Origin: Dolomedes plantarius
Taxonomy: Eukaryota; Arthropoda; Arachnida; Araneae; Dolomedidae
DNA length: 64,000 bases
NCBI GenBank assembly: GCA_907164885.2
Contig: OU015500.1
Location: 53,811,283-53,875,282 of the forward strand
Direction: 5' to 3'
Of this stretch, positions 9,211-18,040 are shown in pieces. The notes below the pieces were generated by a model, which saw nothing but the letters and a program-made list of their open reading frames with translations, was not told the DNA's origin and did no database searches. The position numbers were made by a program, and so were the translations under genes. The first letter of the stretch is position 1, and each line of letters begins with the position of its first letter.

Positions 9211-9638
9211 GGGCACTCTATTTGAATTTGATATAAACACAGTTTATACATGAAACAATGTTTATTGAATTCGTTGCACATATAGAATTTGCTTTTGCAG
9301 CAATAAGCATACGTACTACTTGTACAGAATATATATTAGCATTCAATAGAAATACACTTTGCAAATACTTACAAACCAGCAGAGAGTCAAACCAGCAGTT
9401 GTGCCACGTAAACTTTGGGCCCCCTAAGCACTAGCGCCGGTTAAAACCTGGAGCTGCTTACCTCGTAGCTCCCCTAACTCGCTTATCTATCAACCTTAAC
9501 AACCTTCTTCCCTTTAATCAAGCTGCATGGTATTTATACCAAGCGCGTATGCCGAAATTAGCATATCTCAAGCATCTTCTTTAATTCATTCACTCAAAAG
9601 TTCGATTCTTGTGAATCGAATCTTATGTATACCTTACA
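9211..9638 (-). repeat. 5' LTR of the Gypsy-like element (right copy)
   Basis: Direct repeat of 3019-3453 with many scattered substitutions and small indels, which suggests an old insertion. It ends ATACCTTACA on plus at 9638 (TGTAAGG on minus), the start of the element in its own orientation. The inner edge near 9200-9211 is imprecise; TGGAGCCCGAAAC read on minus near 9185 could be the primer-binding site but is not a clear match to a known tRNA. Confidence 0.8.
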
Positions 9639-9884
9639 TATTTAATAATAAAATTTTTTAGTATTTAGATGTAAATATTTTATTTATTTATTTTTTGGTA
9701 AGTGTTAGTATAATGTGTATAAATATTATTTAAAAGTATCACATCATAATAAAAAAATGAACGTTGTTTTTGCTCTATGAGGAAATTACCCATTCATCTT
9801 CATGTTTGCTATTTGGCACTCCGAGCCCAAAATTTTTACAATCTGGCCCTTTCTAAAAATAGTTTGCCGACCGATGCCTTAGAC

Positions 9885-9975
9885 AATCACGGACGTTCTT
9901 CGCTCAGGGCATCCAAAATTTAGTAATACCTGGAACACTTGTTTGAACCGACAAGGCGACTATGTGTAGCAGAGA
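9885..9975 (+). pseudogene. Mariner-type transposase C-terminal remnant
   Basis: Immediately after the hAT duplication the plus frame reads GIQNLV and then WNTCLNRQGDYV before a TAG stop, matching the end of mariner transposases ('…RW.KCL…GDYVEK'). It continues the fragment interrupted at 2450. The full dead mariner is thus 2070-2450 plus 9885-9975, split by the nest. Confidence 0.75.
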
Positions 9976-10070
9976 CTTAGGTCATACCACTGTTATTTGC
10001 TGCATTTTCATATATTCCAATCAAAAGACCATTGCAGAAAAAGAAGTATCACTTTCATTACGGTCATCCT

Positions 10071-10647
10071 TAGGGATTCATAATTTTCGTATTTACGAAA
10101 TAGATGTGAATAAATGCCAAATTTGCTGATATGAGCGAATAAATGTGAAAATTATTTTTTAACTACTTTTCGGCGAACACTCGGTGATAAACGGCTTTTT
10201 GGGCTAAATTATGTAATAATAGAATAATTTATTAACATAATAGATTAACTAAGACCATCCGAGATCTACAGCTGATAAATCTCATTTCCTTCGGATTTGC
10301 TCCAAATTTCACTCGGACAGTTTGTCCGTACCGTAGTCGAACCTAAAAATCTTAACTGTAAAAAGCAACCATCAAGTTTTGAGGAGCAATTTAGTAAATT
10401 TTAGAACGTCTCTTGAGCGTTAAAGCCGGGGGAATTTCAACTACTTAAGTAGTCAACCAAGATACTTCTGTTGATGTTATACAGATTTTAATTGCAACGA
10501 CATTTTGATACTTACCTATCAAAGTCAGTGAAATTGTAATTTTTTTAATGAACGCGAAATTTTTGATTATATATATATTTTTTTCTTTGCGAATAAATTT
10601 GAAATTTTATAAATTTTACGTTAAATTGCGAAATTTACGTATCCCTG
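10071..10647. mobile_element. hAT-type MITE with perfect 8-bp TSD
   Basis: 577 bp, non-coding and AT-rich. The left end is TAGGGATTCATAATTTTCG and the right end read inward is CAGGGATACGTAAATTTCG, giving hAT-like CAGGGATnC termini. It is flanked by GTCATCCT at 10063-10070 and 10648-10655, a perfect 8-bp target duplication. It must be mobilised in trans by an hAT transposase. Confidence 0.8.
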
Positions 10648-10655
10648 GTCATCCT

Positions 10656-11302
10656 TAAACATTTTTCGTCAGTTGAATTCCTATTTTGCTACATCCAAAG
10701 AGAAAAAAGTCAGTTCTATCATGGCTTAATACAAAGTTGCTTAAACAACTGTGATGTATAGAAAGGCGATAATTATCTAATAATAAACAATTTCAATGCA
10801 TTTTTCAGTATAGTACGAGAATTGAAGGAATTAAAAACTATTATTGTAATCTAATGTTTCCTTACCTTTCATTCTGATATTTCTTTTAAAAATTGATGCA
10901 TAGTCCTCGAGCATTGAGTACTGTTAGCAATATCGACTTTGGAATTGCGTTAATAGATACATAATTTACTGAAAAATCTCTATAGCTGTATATTTATACA
11001 TAAGAAATAAAATTAATACCCTATTCAGGTAGGATTTATTTTCACCTCACTAAGCGCAACATGTATAAGAAATAGCTTTCAGTTTTTGCTTTGTGATTTA
11101 TAGGTCAACATTTTTACTCTATGTATCCTTGAATATGTTACATAACTCATAAGATATAAATACGCATCTGTTTTGGATTATATATGAAAGAGAATGTATT
11201 ATGCATTGTATGAATATATATTATTTCTTAAAGAAGGTATTACAACAATACAATTTTTTTTCTCAAAGGTAATTTTCAGATATTGAAAGAATTGACTGCA
11301 TA
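10656..11302. other. AT-rich interval, nothing recognised
   Basis: No ORF above about 60 codons, no terminal repeat and no RNA-like signal seen. Confidence 0.6.
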
Positions 11303-11969
11303 TCTATCTATTCTAAAAAAAGTAACTTCCGCTGCCGTTCTCAAAAGCCTGTCACACTATCTCCTCTGAAACCGCTGGGGGTATGGGATCGAAGGGGATA
11401 CCAATGGATGTAGAAAAATGGGGCGACCAAAGTAAGACATGTCTCATGTTTATTGGACTTTAAGTTTTTATCTTTTTATTTTATGTGGGAAAATACTGAC
11501 ATTTCCATCTTCAGATTGCGATAACTCGCCAAAAAATGATCGTCGAATTTTGATCTTAAGTTTTCTTACAATCTAAGACTACTGACATTTCTCTTTCAAA
11601 CTAGACCTCATTTGTTTAAAAATATTTTAAAACAGACTAATATTTTCATCCAAAAATGAAACACAGTTTTTTAAGAAATATCGTCCCATATGTGGATGTA
11701 ATATCGATATTCCTCGAGTTTTTATCTTCCAAAGAAAATTTTTACATCATCTGGAAGCTGAAAGCCTAATTTAGAGTCTCTATCTGAAAATTTCGATTTT
11801 AATTGAATTTTAAAGCTGATAATTCAACAGTGATGAAAATCCCCTCGCAAAAGGGTGACAGCAGTGAATGCATGGAAGCTGTTACATTGCCCGAGAATAA
11901 ACCCTATATATCTCACTATTAGCCCTAAAAGAAGAGTGAGAGTAGCGAGCCTAGGGGCGAAGCCCCTAG
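11303..11969 (+). mobile_element. Possible Helitron-like element
   Basis: The right end has a perfect small hairpin AGGGGCGAAGCCCCT (11953-11967) merging into CTAG (11966-11969) followed by T, similar to Helitron 3' ends (hairpin plus CTRR, insertion between A and T). A plausible 5' end is TCTATCTATTCT at 11303, preceded by A. The CTAG overlaps the stem, which is atypical, and no coding sequence is present. The 5' boundary is a guess. Confidence 0.4.
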
Positions 11970-13041
11970 TTTGTTAAAAAATAAATATTTATAAACGCGA
12001 AATGCTTTACATTATAAATCTTGATCTAAATATGAAATGTCTCTAAAATTCTCTGCTTTTATATATGTGTAATTTTTTTAATGGATACATGAGAGTTTCG
12101 TCTTAGAAACGCATAAAAAAAAGACTAACTAATTTAGATAGGGTAAATGTGCATGTTTTAAACTCTTTGCCTGATATTCAGGAAACATTATTTCGTTAGT
12201 GAAAGGTAACAGGGAGCAAAAAATCGTTTTTGTTCAAAATATCAAAATGCTGTTATAGTAAAAAAGTTTGATTTACCTTATTTGTGCAATTTGTTTTATG
12301 TTAAAAAAATTATATTATTTACAAAATAATTTTACAGATTTGCAAGAGATGCGTTGATTAAAACAAAACTACATTCTCAAAAGATAATGCTAAATTTTGA
12401 AATAAAAAGAAACAATTCAATTTGTCATTGAAATAAGTAACGGAAACCATGTGTGATCACTATAGAAAAGAGGAATGTTCTTTCATAATAACGGTATGCC
12501 TTTAAAGACATTATATTAATATTTTATAAATAAGTTGATTTGTTTATTTTAATTTAATCCCATCAATCAAAAATTGTTTTTTCTTTCCAATGTGTTTTAT
12601 AAGAACTTGCTACTGTAATATTAATATGATGAAAATCGCGGAATTCTACAAAATCAGTTGTTCTATAATGGCATCTAAAAATTGGAAATACTTAGAATGT
12701 GTAAGTTTTCTGTAAAAATATCATATTTTGAATTTTTTGTTTGCAAAAATATATCATTATTTTAATATGCTATAAAATAAATTTTAAAAAAATTCAAATT
12801 TTACCATTTTTTTAATAAAAATATTGCTCTATTCCATCGTTTTTTTTCGGAGGGAAATTCCGTTAAGTACGGTGACAGTATCCGGGTATATATTTCTAAG
12901 GGCATCTTCGGACAGACCAAGATTTTAGAACGTTTTGTGCGGAGAGAAATTCCGATGCAGGCAGATCAGGTTCTCGGAGGCAATCCGAATAAGACTGTGA
13001 TCGCATGGAAAACTAAAAATCGATTTCAATTCGACTGAGCG
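11970..13041. other. AT-rich interval, nothing recognised
   Basis: Long A/T runs and no supported ORF. It turns GC-richer only over the last 150 bp before the BEL element. Confidence 0.55.
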
Positions 13042-13046
13042 TGGGT
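13042..13046. repeat. 5-bp target-site duplication TGGGT, left of the BEL element
   Basis: TGGGT immediately precedes the left LTR; the identical TGGGT follows the right LTR at 17674-17678. Confidence 0.85.
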
Positions 13047-13253
13047 TGTTGCGTCATCCTACCTCCTCACTAGACGGCGCTTCTAACGCACGCCGGAAGC
13101 ATATAATGTAACTGTAACTTTTAGTTAGTTAGTTAGCTCTTCAGAATGTCAGTTGCTGTGTGGTGTTGTGGTGCGTTCGTCCATTAAAGTGTTTTAAAGG
13201 AAATAAAGTCGTTTTTACTCGTTGCTCTAAAGAAATATTTCCGACATATAACA
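13047..13253 (+). repeat. BEL/Pao LTR, left copy (plus orientation)
   Basis: 207 bp, from TGTTGCGTCATCC to CATATAACA, followed after TC by a primer-binding site. Its near-identical copy (about 8 differences in 207 by eye) at 17467-17673 is in the opposite orientation. Confidence 0.9.
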
Positions 13254-13255
13254 TC

Positions 13256-13268
13256 TGGCGCCCAACGT
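13256..13268 (+). promoter_or_regulatory. Primer-binding site
   Basis: TGGCGCCCAACGT, two bases after the left LTR. It begins with TGG (complement of the tRNA CCA end) and has the form widely seen in BEL and Gypsy elements. The inverted right LTR has no primer-binding site on its inner side; it joins integrase sequence instead. Confidence 0.8.
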
Positions 13269-13288
13269 AAAATTCAACCCAATTTAAA

Positions 13289-14575
13289 ATGGCGAACATT
13301 TTAATTCTAGAACGAAAAGTTCTTCGGTCTACTGTCACGAAGACAATTACCGAATTAGATGCGTGCATAACTGCACAGAATGTTGCTTCTGCTACTCAGG
13401 CATTTGCTAAGCTTGAGGAGAAAATTCTACGGATGCTATCCAAGGACGAGGAGATTGTCCAGTCCCATTTGTCGAAAAGCGAAAGTACTATGGAGGAGGG
13501 TGAGGTGGCAAAGCTCGATTCAGTTTTAGAACAGGAATTCGAGAAAGCAGAAACGTATCGAGACAATTTTACGTGTGCGAAAACACGGTATTTGGATTTT
13601 TTAAAGCCTTCCGACAACACCGTGCCACTGATTAACGTTGCTTCCAATTCGTCCGGATTTTTAAATTTGAATTTACCAAAGTTGATGCTCACAGAATTTG
13701 ATGGTAGTCTTAAAAATTGGTTTTCGTTTTGGTCAATGTTCCAAAAAATTGATGGAGATCCGAAAATCGAGGACGACTTGAAACTCGCTTATTTAATGCA
13801 AACTACCACAGGTAGGGCTTTTGATTTTGTTCAAACCTATCAAGTGTCTAAAAGTGATTACAAAACTGTCATCACAAATTTAAAAGAGCGTTTCGCAGAT
13901 GACAGAGTTCTTATTGAATTATATGTGCGTGAACTCTTAAATTTAGTTTTAAATCCTACACATAATTTGTCTTTTACTGATTTAGTTGATCAATTAGGTG
14001 CGCGATTACGTTGCTTAGAAAATTTAGGTGTAACTAAAGAAAAATACGCATGCATGCTTTACCCACTTGTTGAAGCTTCCATTCCTGAAAATATTTTAAT
14101 TGCTTGGGAAAGAGAAAGAAATTCCATTTCTCAAAAACCACTGATTCAAAAACGAATGACCTGCAACTTTTGATTCGGTTTTTGAAAACAGAGGTTTTAA
14201 GTGCTGAACGATTACGAGTTGCGAAAAATTTCTGCTCCGAAGGGGGTAAAAATAAGAAGACCGTAAATGGGGGAGTAGATAGTGATAAATTTTCACTTGT
14301 CGCGACAGCTGCAACTCTAGTAAGTCATCATAATAAAAATGAAAAACGCGCTTTTAGTGAGTTTTGTTTGTTTTGTCCTAAAAAGAATTCGCATAGAAGT
14401 AGCGATTGTTCTGTGGCTCAAAAAATGACTTATGAGGAAAGAAAGGATCAAGTGATAAAAATGAAAGGATGCTTCGCGTGTCTTAGAATTAATTGTCGAG
14501 CCGATAAATGTCATATGAGTGTGCGTTGTGTAATTTTTCTCCAGGAGACATTTTCCCATTTTATGTCCTAGTTTA
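13289..14575 (+). pseudogene. BEL/Pao Gag (frameshifted)
   Basis: ATG 13289. An N-terminal coiled-coil-like region is followed at about residues 130-150 by LPKLMLTEFDGS and NWFSFWSMF, the signature of the BEL-type gag domain (DUF1759: 'LPKL.LP.F.G…W..FW..F'). The first frame is lost near 14140 and continues in another frame (from within 14104-14571) with ERLRVAKNF and then zinc-knuckle-like clusters: CLFCPKKNSHRSSDC near 14370-14412 and CFACLRINC…C near 14470-14520. Another frame change near 14530 joins the protease region. The product would assemble the particle and package RNA; this copy cannot. Confidence 0.8.
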
Positions 14576-15310
14576 AAACAAGATAATGAAAATGATTCTT
14601 CCCCGGTGGGCAAAACAGGAAGTGTTGCGAGCAATGGCTCGTCAGGTTCGACGGATGCTTTTTTACAAACACTTAAAATAAGGGTTTCAGGTCCTTCCAA
14701 AGCAAGGGTCGTAAGGTGCTTATGCGATTCTGCGAGTCAACGATCGTATGTTTCTCGAGATCTCACAGATTTTTTAAACTTAAAAACTGATCATTCTGAA
14801 TTTCACAAATATAGTTTATTTGGCGGCATTGAAACGGAAAGAGTCAAACATTCCGCTTTGAAATGTGAGTTGCAGGAAATACCAGGGAATTTTTCATGTG
14901 AGGTTTTGTTGTTAGATAAGGACACCATTTGTGGTCAAATACCTAAAATTAGTAAAGCCGATGCAGAGTACTTCAAAGAACATAGAATTTATTTGTCCGA
15001 CAGTGAAAGCAATAATTTAGACATATCAGTTCTTTTGGGTGCTGACTACTTAGGGAAAATGTTAACTGGTGCCATCAGCCAACAACCCAATGGCTTAACT
15101 GCTGTCCAAACTTACTTGGGGTGGATTGTAATGGGTAAATCCTTATACGACAAAACCAATTCAAATAATGCCATGCCCATCATTTCGCTAGACGCTTCTA
15201 TCCAGATTTGCGACCTTTGGTCACTCGATATTCTCGGAATTCGAGACACCGTAAAGAATAAAACCAAAACCGAAATCGACGCAGAAACTGTGTCTTTTTT
15301 TGAAAAAAAC
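14540..15310 (+). pseudogene. BEL/Pao aspartic protease region
   Basis: Open from about 14540 to 15316. The segment VRCLCDSASQRSYVS near 14710-14755 matches the DUF1758-type retropepsin of BEL elements (usually '.LLDSGSQRS'), with the catalytic Asp retained. ISVLLGADYL and GWIVMG further on are the expected downstream blocks. A one-base change in an A-rich run near 15305 shifts the frame just before reverse transcriptase. It would process the polyprotein. Confidence 0.8.
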
Positions 15311-16320
15311 TGTTAAATATCGCGGTGGTCGATACGAGGTAAATTTACCGTGGGTCGAAGGACACCCGGAGTTGCTTGATTTACGTTTTCAATCAGAAAA
15401 ACGTCTCCACACCATGACCTCTAAACTTGTTTCTTCAGGTAAGTTTGAATCTTATGACAAAATTTTGAAGCAGTGGGAACAGATGGGAATTATAGAAGAG
15501 GTCCCATACGAAAATGACGGGAAAGATATTTCTGAGCTAAAATGTAGGTATATACCTCATAGAGCCGTGTTTAAGGAATCTAGGCTAACAACTAAGATAC
15601 GACCAGCATTTGATGCCTCTGCAAAAGATGAAAATTCAGTTTCCTTAAAGGAATGTTTAACTACAGGTCCAAATTATATTGAAATGATTCCTTCTGTTCT
15701 CAATAGATTCCGCAAATGTCGATTTTGGGTAGTTTCTGATATAACCAAGGCTTTTCTTCACATAAGCGTGTCCCCTACTGATAGAGACTATCTTCGATTT
15801 CTGTGGTGGAGGGATTACGAAAAGTGCGAAATTAAAATATTGAGGCATTGCCGAGTTGTATTCGGTTTGTCTTCGTCACCTTTTTTGATTATGGCAACAA
15901 TTTATCATCATCTTGAGAGAGAAAAGAAAGGTGAGAATGATGTCGCAGTGAAACTGCGAGACTCGTTCTATGTCGACAATGTTGTGACAAGTGTCGAAAA
16001 TGAGGCGGAAATACAAAATTTCCAAATGACAGCTTGTCACATCATGTCAAAGGCAAGTTTTGGACTCACGGGTTGGGTGAATTCTTCAGAACGACAAGAA
16101 CTTGGTAAACCCAGTTGTCCTGTTCTTGGCCTTTTATGAAATCCAAATTCTGACGTAATCGCTTGCGATATTGGAGGTGTTTCGACTGAAATTCGCGATA
16201 CGTGTTCAAAACGATAACTTTTGCCGCTCGCACAAAAAATCTTTGACCCGATTGGTTTTACCGCGCCCGTGACGCTCATTCCTAAACTATTGATGCAAAA
16301 AGCTTGGAAAAATGAATGTG
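15300..16320 (+). pseudogene. BEL/Pao reverse transcriptase
   Basis: Contains YRGGRYEVNLPW, RPAFDASAK, the catalytic VVSDITKAFLHI block and FYVDNVV (YVDN is the usual BEL variant of YxDD). The frame is open from 15300 to 16136. There a TGG-to-TGA type nonsense codon (16137-16139) interrupts VLGLL-N. Reading continues with a second stop near 16216 and then KIFDPIGFTAPVT. After AWKNE (about 16315) roughly 100-150 residues between the thumb and RNase H are missing. Inactive. Confidence 0.85.
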
Positions 16321-16329
16321 TTTTTGCGA

Positions 16330-16640
16330 ATCGAATGCGAAAATAATAATGTTCAAATTAGGTTGGTTCAGGCAAAACCACGCGTCGCTCCTCTTAGGAA
16401 GGATCCCATCACCAAAACCAAAACTGAAATGACCATTCCTGAATTGGAACTAATGGCTGCTGAAATCGGGACTCGTCTGGTCCTGAACGTAAAAACTTCA
16501 TTGAACATTCCCAACGTGCAAACCTTTTACTGGACGGACTCAAAAGTCGTCCTTTGTTGGATCCAAAATAATGGTCCTGGGAAAACTTTTATTCACAATC
16601 GCATAAAAGAAATTCGAACGATTGAAGAAAACCTTGACAT
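16330..16640 (+). pseudogene. BEL/Pao RNase H domain fragment (plus strand)
   Basis: Begins after the deletion with QIRLVQAKPRVAPLR, then TIPELELMAAEIGTRL and FYWTDSKVVLCWIQ, the typical RNase H blocks of BEL elements ('AK.RVAPL…IPRLEL…TDS..VL.WI'). KTFIHNRIKEIRTIEEN (to about 16640) is the last part that reads properly on plus. Beyond it the plus frame degenerates while the minus strand becomes coding, marking the first strand switch. Confidence 0.8.
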
Positions 16641-16885
16641 TCGCCTGGTCCACTCGAAGAAATCAGGCTCGGCAGTACCTAACGAGATACCTGTCACAAC
16701 TGCTGGCCTTCTCTCCTTGTCAGCCAGCTCCACACCATCCGAGAAATCCGATCTCTCGTTGTCCCGTATAGGAGTCGCGGCTTTCTAACCACGAAGGCCC
16801 TCCCACCAGCAAAAACTGAAGAGAGTTTGTGCGCTACACACCCGTGGAGCTATGTCCGCTGCGTGCATCTGAGATGGAACATAAA
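16640..16885 (-). pseudogene. BEL/Pao RNase H-integrase linker, inverted
   Basis: On the minus strand from about 16885 downward: WFYVPSQMHAADIAPR, then WWEGL, matching the BEL linker ('W.YVPS..N.ADLASRG…WW.GP'). After a frameshift near 16785 it reads KAATPIRDN… to RRMSRFSSIVRI at about 16620-16650. In a normal element this would follow the RNase H on the same strand. Here it lies in the right place but backwards. Confidence 0.75.
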
Positions 16886-16910
16886 ACCAATTTTCTTTCG
16901 GAGAGTTCGA

Positions 16911-16952
16911 TCGAAAGGTGTGGATCGCAAAATTGCGATCCACACCTTTCGA
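16911..16952. repeat. Perfect palindrome at the junction of inverted integrase blocks
   Basis: Two perfect 20-bp arms (16911-16930 and 16933-16952) separated by AA. The right arm, read on minus, encodes the integrase residues KVWIA; the left arm is an inverted copy of it. An inverted micro-duplication exactly at a rearrangement joint is a typical scar of foldback priming or template switching. Confidence 0.9.
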
Positions 16953-17466
16953 CGATCTCGAAGGACTAGTGAACCAGCTAGGTCCACACCAGTTGTTTCG
17001 AAAACCGCATACATTCGGACGCGATCTTCGGGTAGGGGAGCGCACATTGTCGTAGAAGACCTGGTTTTGAACTTTTGCAAACAACAAACTTGAACACAAT
17101 AGACCTCACGGTCTTCCTGGATCGCAAAATCCAATACTTTTCACTTAGGATCATCACAAGCGTTTGCACACCCGCATGGCTGTGAATTCGATGTCGTTCC
17201 TCGACGAGACGAAAAACAAGTTCATTCTTATCAGGCAGCAAGATTGGTCGCCTGAAAAAGTCGTCATCATCGGAAGAGATCAGTTTTGTCTCAACATGTA
17301 GGAGGCCATCAGAATCGGTGTACATAACAAAATTAGGCGGTATGAGGCGACGGTTCTTACAAAATGTGTCTCTTTGGGTGTAAAGAAGAATTTCCAGCTC
17401 GAATTTTCTCAACTCCTCTGCGCTTATGTTACCTTTTAGTAGTGCATCTTTTTTATATGTCGATGA
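16940..17466 (-). pseudogene. BEL/Pao integrase N-terminus and start of core, inverted
   Basis: The minus frame starts right after the inverted LTR (FQHLTSSTYKK) and continues ISAEELRKFE, then PILLPDKNELVFRLVEERHRIHSHAG and CKSSK, the H2C2 zinc-binding region (His pair plus Cys). A frame change near 17030 gives PLPEDRVR, FETTGVDLAG (first catalytic Asp of the integrase core) and KVWIAI, where it stops at the palindrome. The rest of the core, with the remaining catalytic residues, is absent. Confidence 0.8.
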
Positions 17467-17673
17467 TGTTAAATGTTGGAACAATTTCTTTAGAGCAACG
17501 AGTAAAAACGACTTGATTTCCTTTAAAACACTTTAATGGATGAACGCACCACAACACCACACAGCAACTGACATTCTGAAGAGCTAACTAACTAACTAAA
17601 AGTTACAGTTACATTATATGCTTCCGGCGCGCGGTAGAAGCGCCGTCTAGTGAGGAGGTAGGATGACGCAACA
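17467..17673 (-). repeat. BEL/Pao LTR, right copy (inverted)
   Basis: Exactly 207 bp, reverse complement of 13047-13253 with about 8 substitutions. The outer end is …GACGCAACA at 17673, followed by TGGGT; the inner end is TGTTAAATG at 17467. Its inner neighbour is integrase coding sequence, not a primer-binding site or polypurine tract. Confidence 0.9.
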
Positions 17674-17678
17674 TGGGT
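17674..17678. repeat. 5-bp target-site duplication TGGGT, right of the BEL element
   Basis: Exact match to 13042-13046. Confidence 0.85.
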
Positions 17679-17859
17679 ACTCCCGGTTCGGTAAAGACAG
17701 TAATCCTTGTGTTGTTTTTAAATTTGCACTATAAGCTGCGTTTACATGGACAACAATAATACCCGGGAATTACCCGCTAACAGGGAAATCCTTTGAAGTC
17801 CGTTTACACGGGCAACATTTTCATCCTGCTTTTACCCATCTTACCGGAAGTAAAGGCCA

Positions 17860-18040
17860 TCACATGATTCGGCAGAAGTGATCCTCATACACCATCATTC
17901 CTTGTAAATCACGTTGTGGGTTCGACCCCAGCCGGTGTCGTACTTTTCCAAATTCACTCTATTGCTATTTTTAGCTTTCCCCCTTGGAACTCCGCATTTA
18001 TCTCATTACGAAGTGTATGGTCCTGGTGAGGGCCTTTTAT
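17860..18040 (+). repeat. tRNA-like sequence, SINE head or tRNA pseudogene
   Basis: CGGCAGAAGTGATCC at about 17870-17885 resembles a pol III A box. GTGGGTTCGACCCCAGCC at about 17926-17943 contains a perfect B box (GTTCGACCC) within a small stem like a T-arm. The distance (about 55 bp) fits a tRNA. No acceptor-stem pairing was found, so a tRNA-derived SINE or decayed tRNA is more likely than a functional tRNA. Confidence 0.45.

Larger units (their letters stand above)
3019..9638 (-). mobile_element. Non-autonomous Ty3/Gypsy-like LTR retrotransposon, inserted in the hAT element
   Basis: Two direct LTRs (3019-3453 and 9211-9638) bracket a minus-strand interior holding a gag-like gene (split by a DNA transposon), a 377-codon ORF of unknown function and a 107-codon ORF. 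I see no protease DTG/DSG motif, reverse-transcriptase YxDD motif or integrase zinc finger in any frame. Without the 2.8-kb insert the interior is only about 2.9 kb, too short for full pol. A purine tract (3458-3465 complement) precedes the 3' LTR. No confident primer-binding site was found beside the 5' LTR. It probably depended on other copies for enzymes. Confidence 0.75.
2451..9876 (+). mobile_element. hAT transposon remnant (outer element of a nest)
   Basis: The left end starts CAGGGTCGGCAAACTA at 2451. The right end, read inward from 9876, is CATCGGTCGGCAAACTA, giving hAT-type terminal inverted repeats. The flanks CCTTATAC (2443-2450) and CCTTAGAC (9877-9884) are an 8-bp target duplication with one mismatch, as expected for hAT. 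The element's own DNA is only about 0.8 kb (2451 to about 3018 and 9639-9876), because a 6.6-kb LTR element sits inside it. Only the 3' end of its transposase gene remains, so the hAT was already an internal-deletion derivative. Confidence 0.85.
13047..17673 (+). mobile_element. BEL/Pao retrotransposon with inverted LTRs
   Basis: Left LTR, primer-binding site, gag, protease, reverse transcriptase and RNase H are on the plus strand. The RNase H/integrase linker, integrase N-terminus with the start of the core, and the right LTR are on the minus strand. Both outer ends are therefore the same LTR end (TGTTGCG). A perfect 5-bp duplication TGGGT flanks the whole unit, as after normal integrase-mediated insertion. 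The polyprotein is in at least five frames, with nonsense codons and internal deletions, so it is dead. The strand switch most simply arose before integration, during reverse transcription or by self-integration of the cDNA. Confidence 0.85.

Noticed and set aside
3019..9638. Reading the paired repeats at 3.0-3.45 and 9.2-9.64 kb as TIRs or a segmental duplication
   Set aside because: They are direct, not inverted, have TG…CA-type ends and a purine tract, and enclose a gag gene, so they are LTRs.
16827..17093. 88-codon plus-strand ORF opposite the integrase block
   Set aside because: Shadow of the minus-strand integrase coding sequence around the palindrome.
17860..17945. Functional tRNA gene
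   Set aside because: B box is good but no acceptor-stem pairing or clear anticodon arm could be formed.
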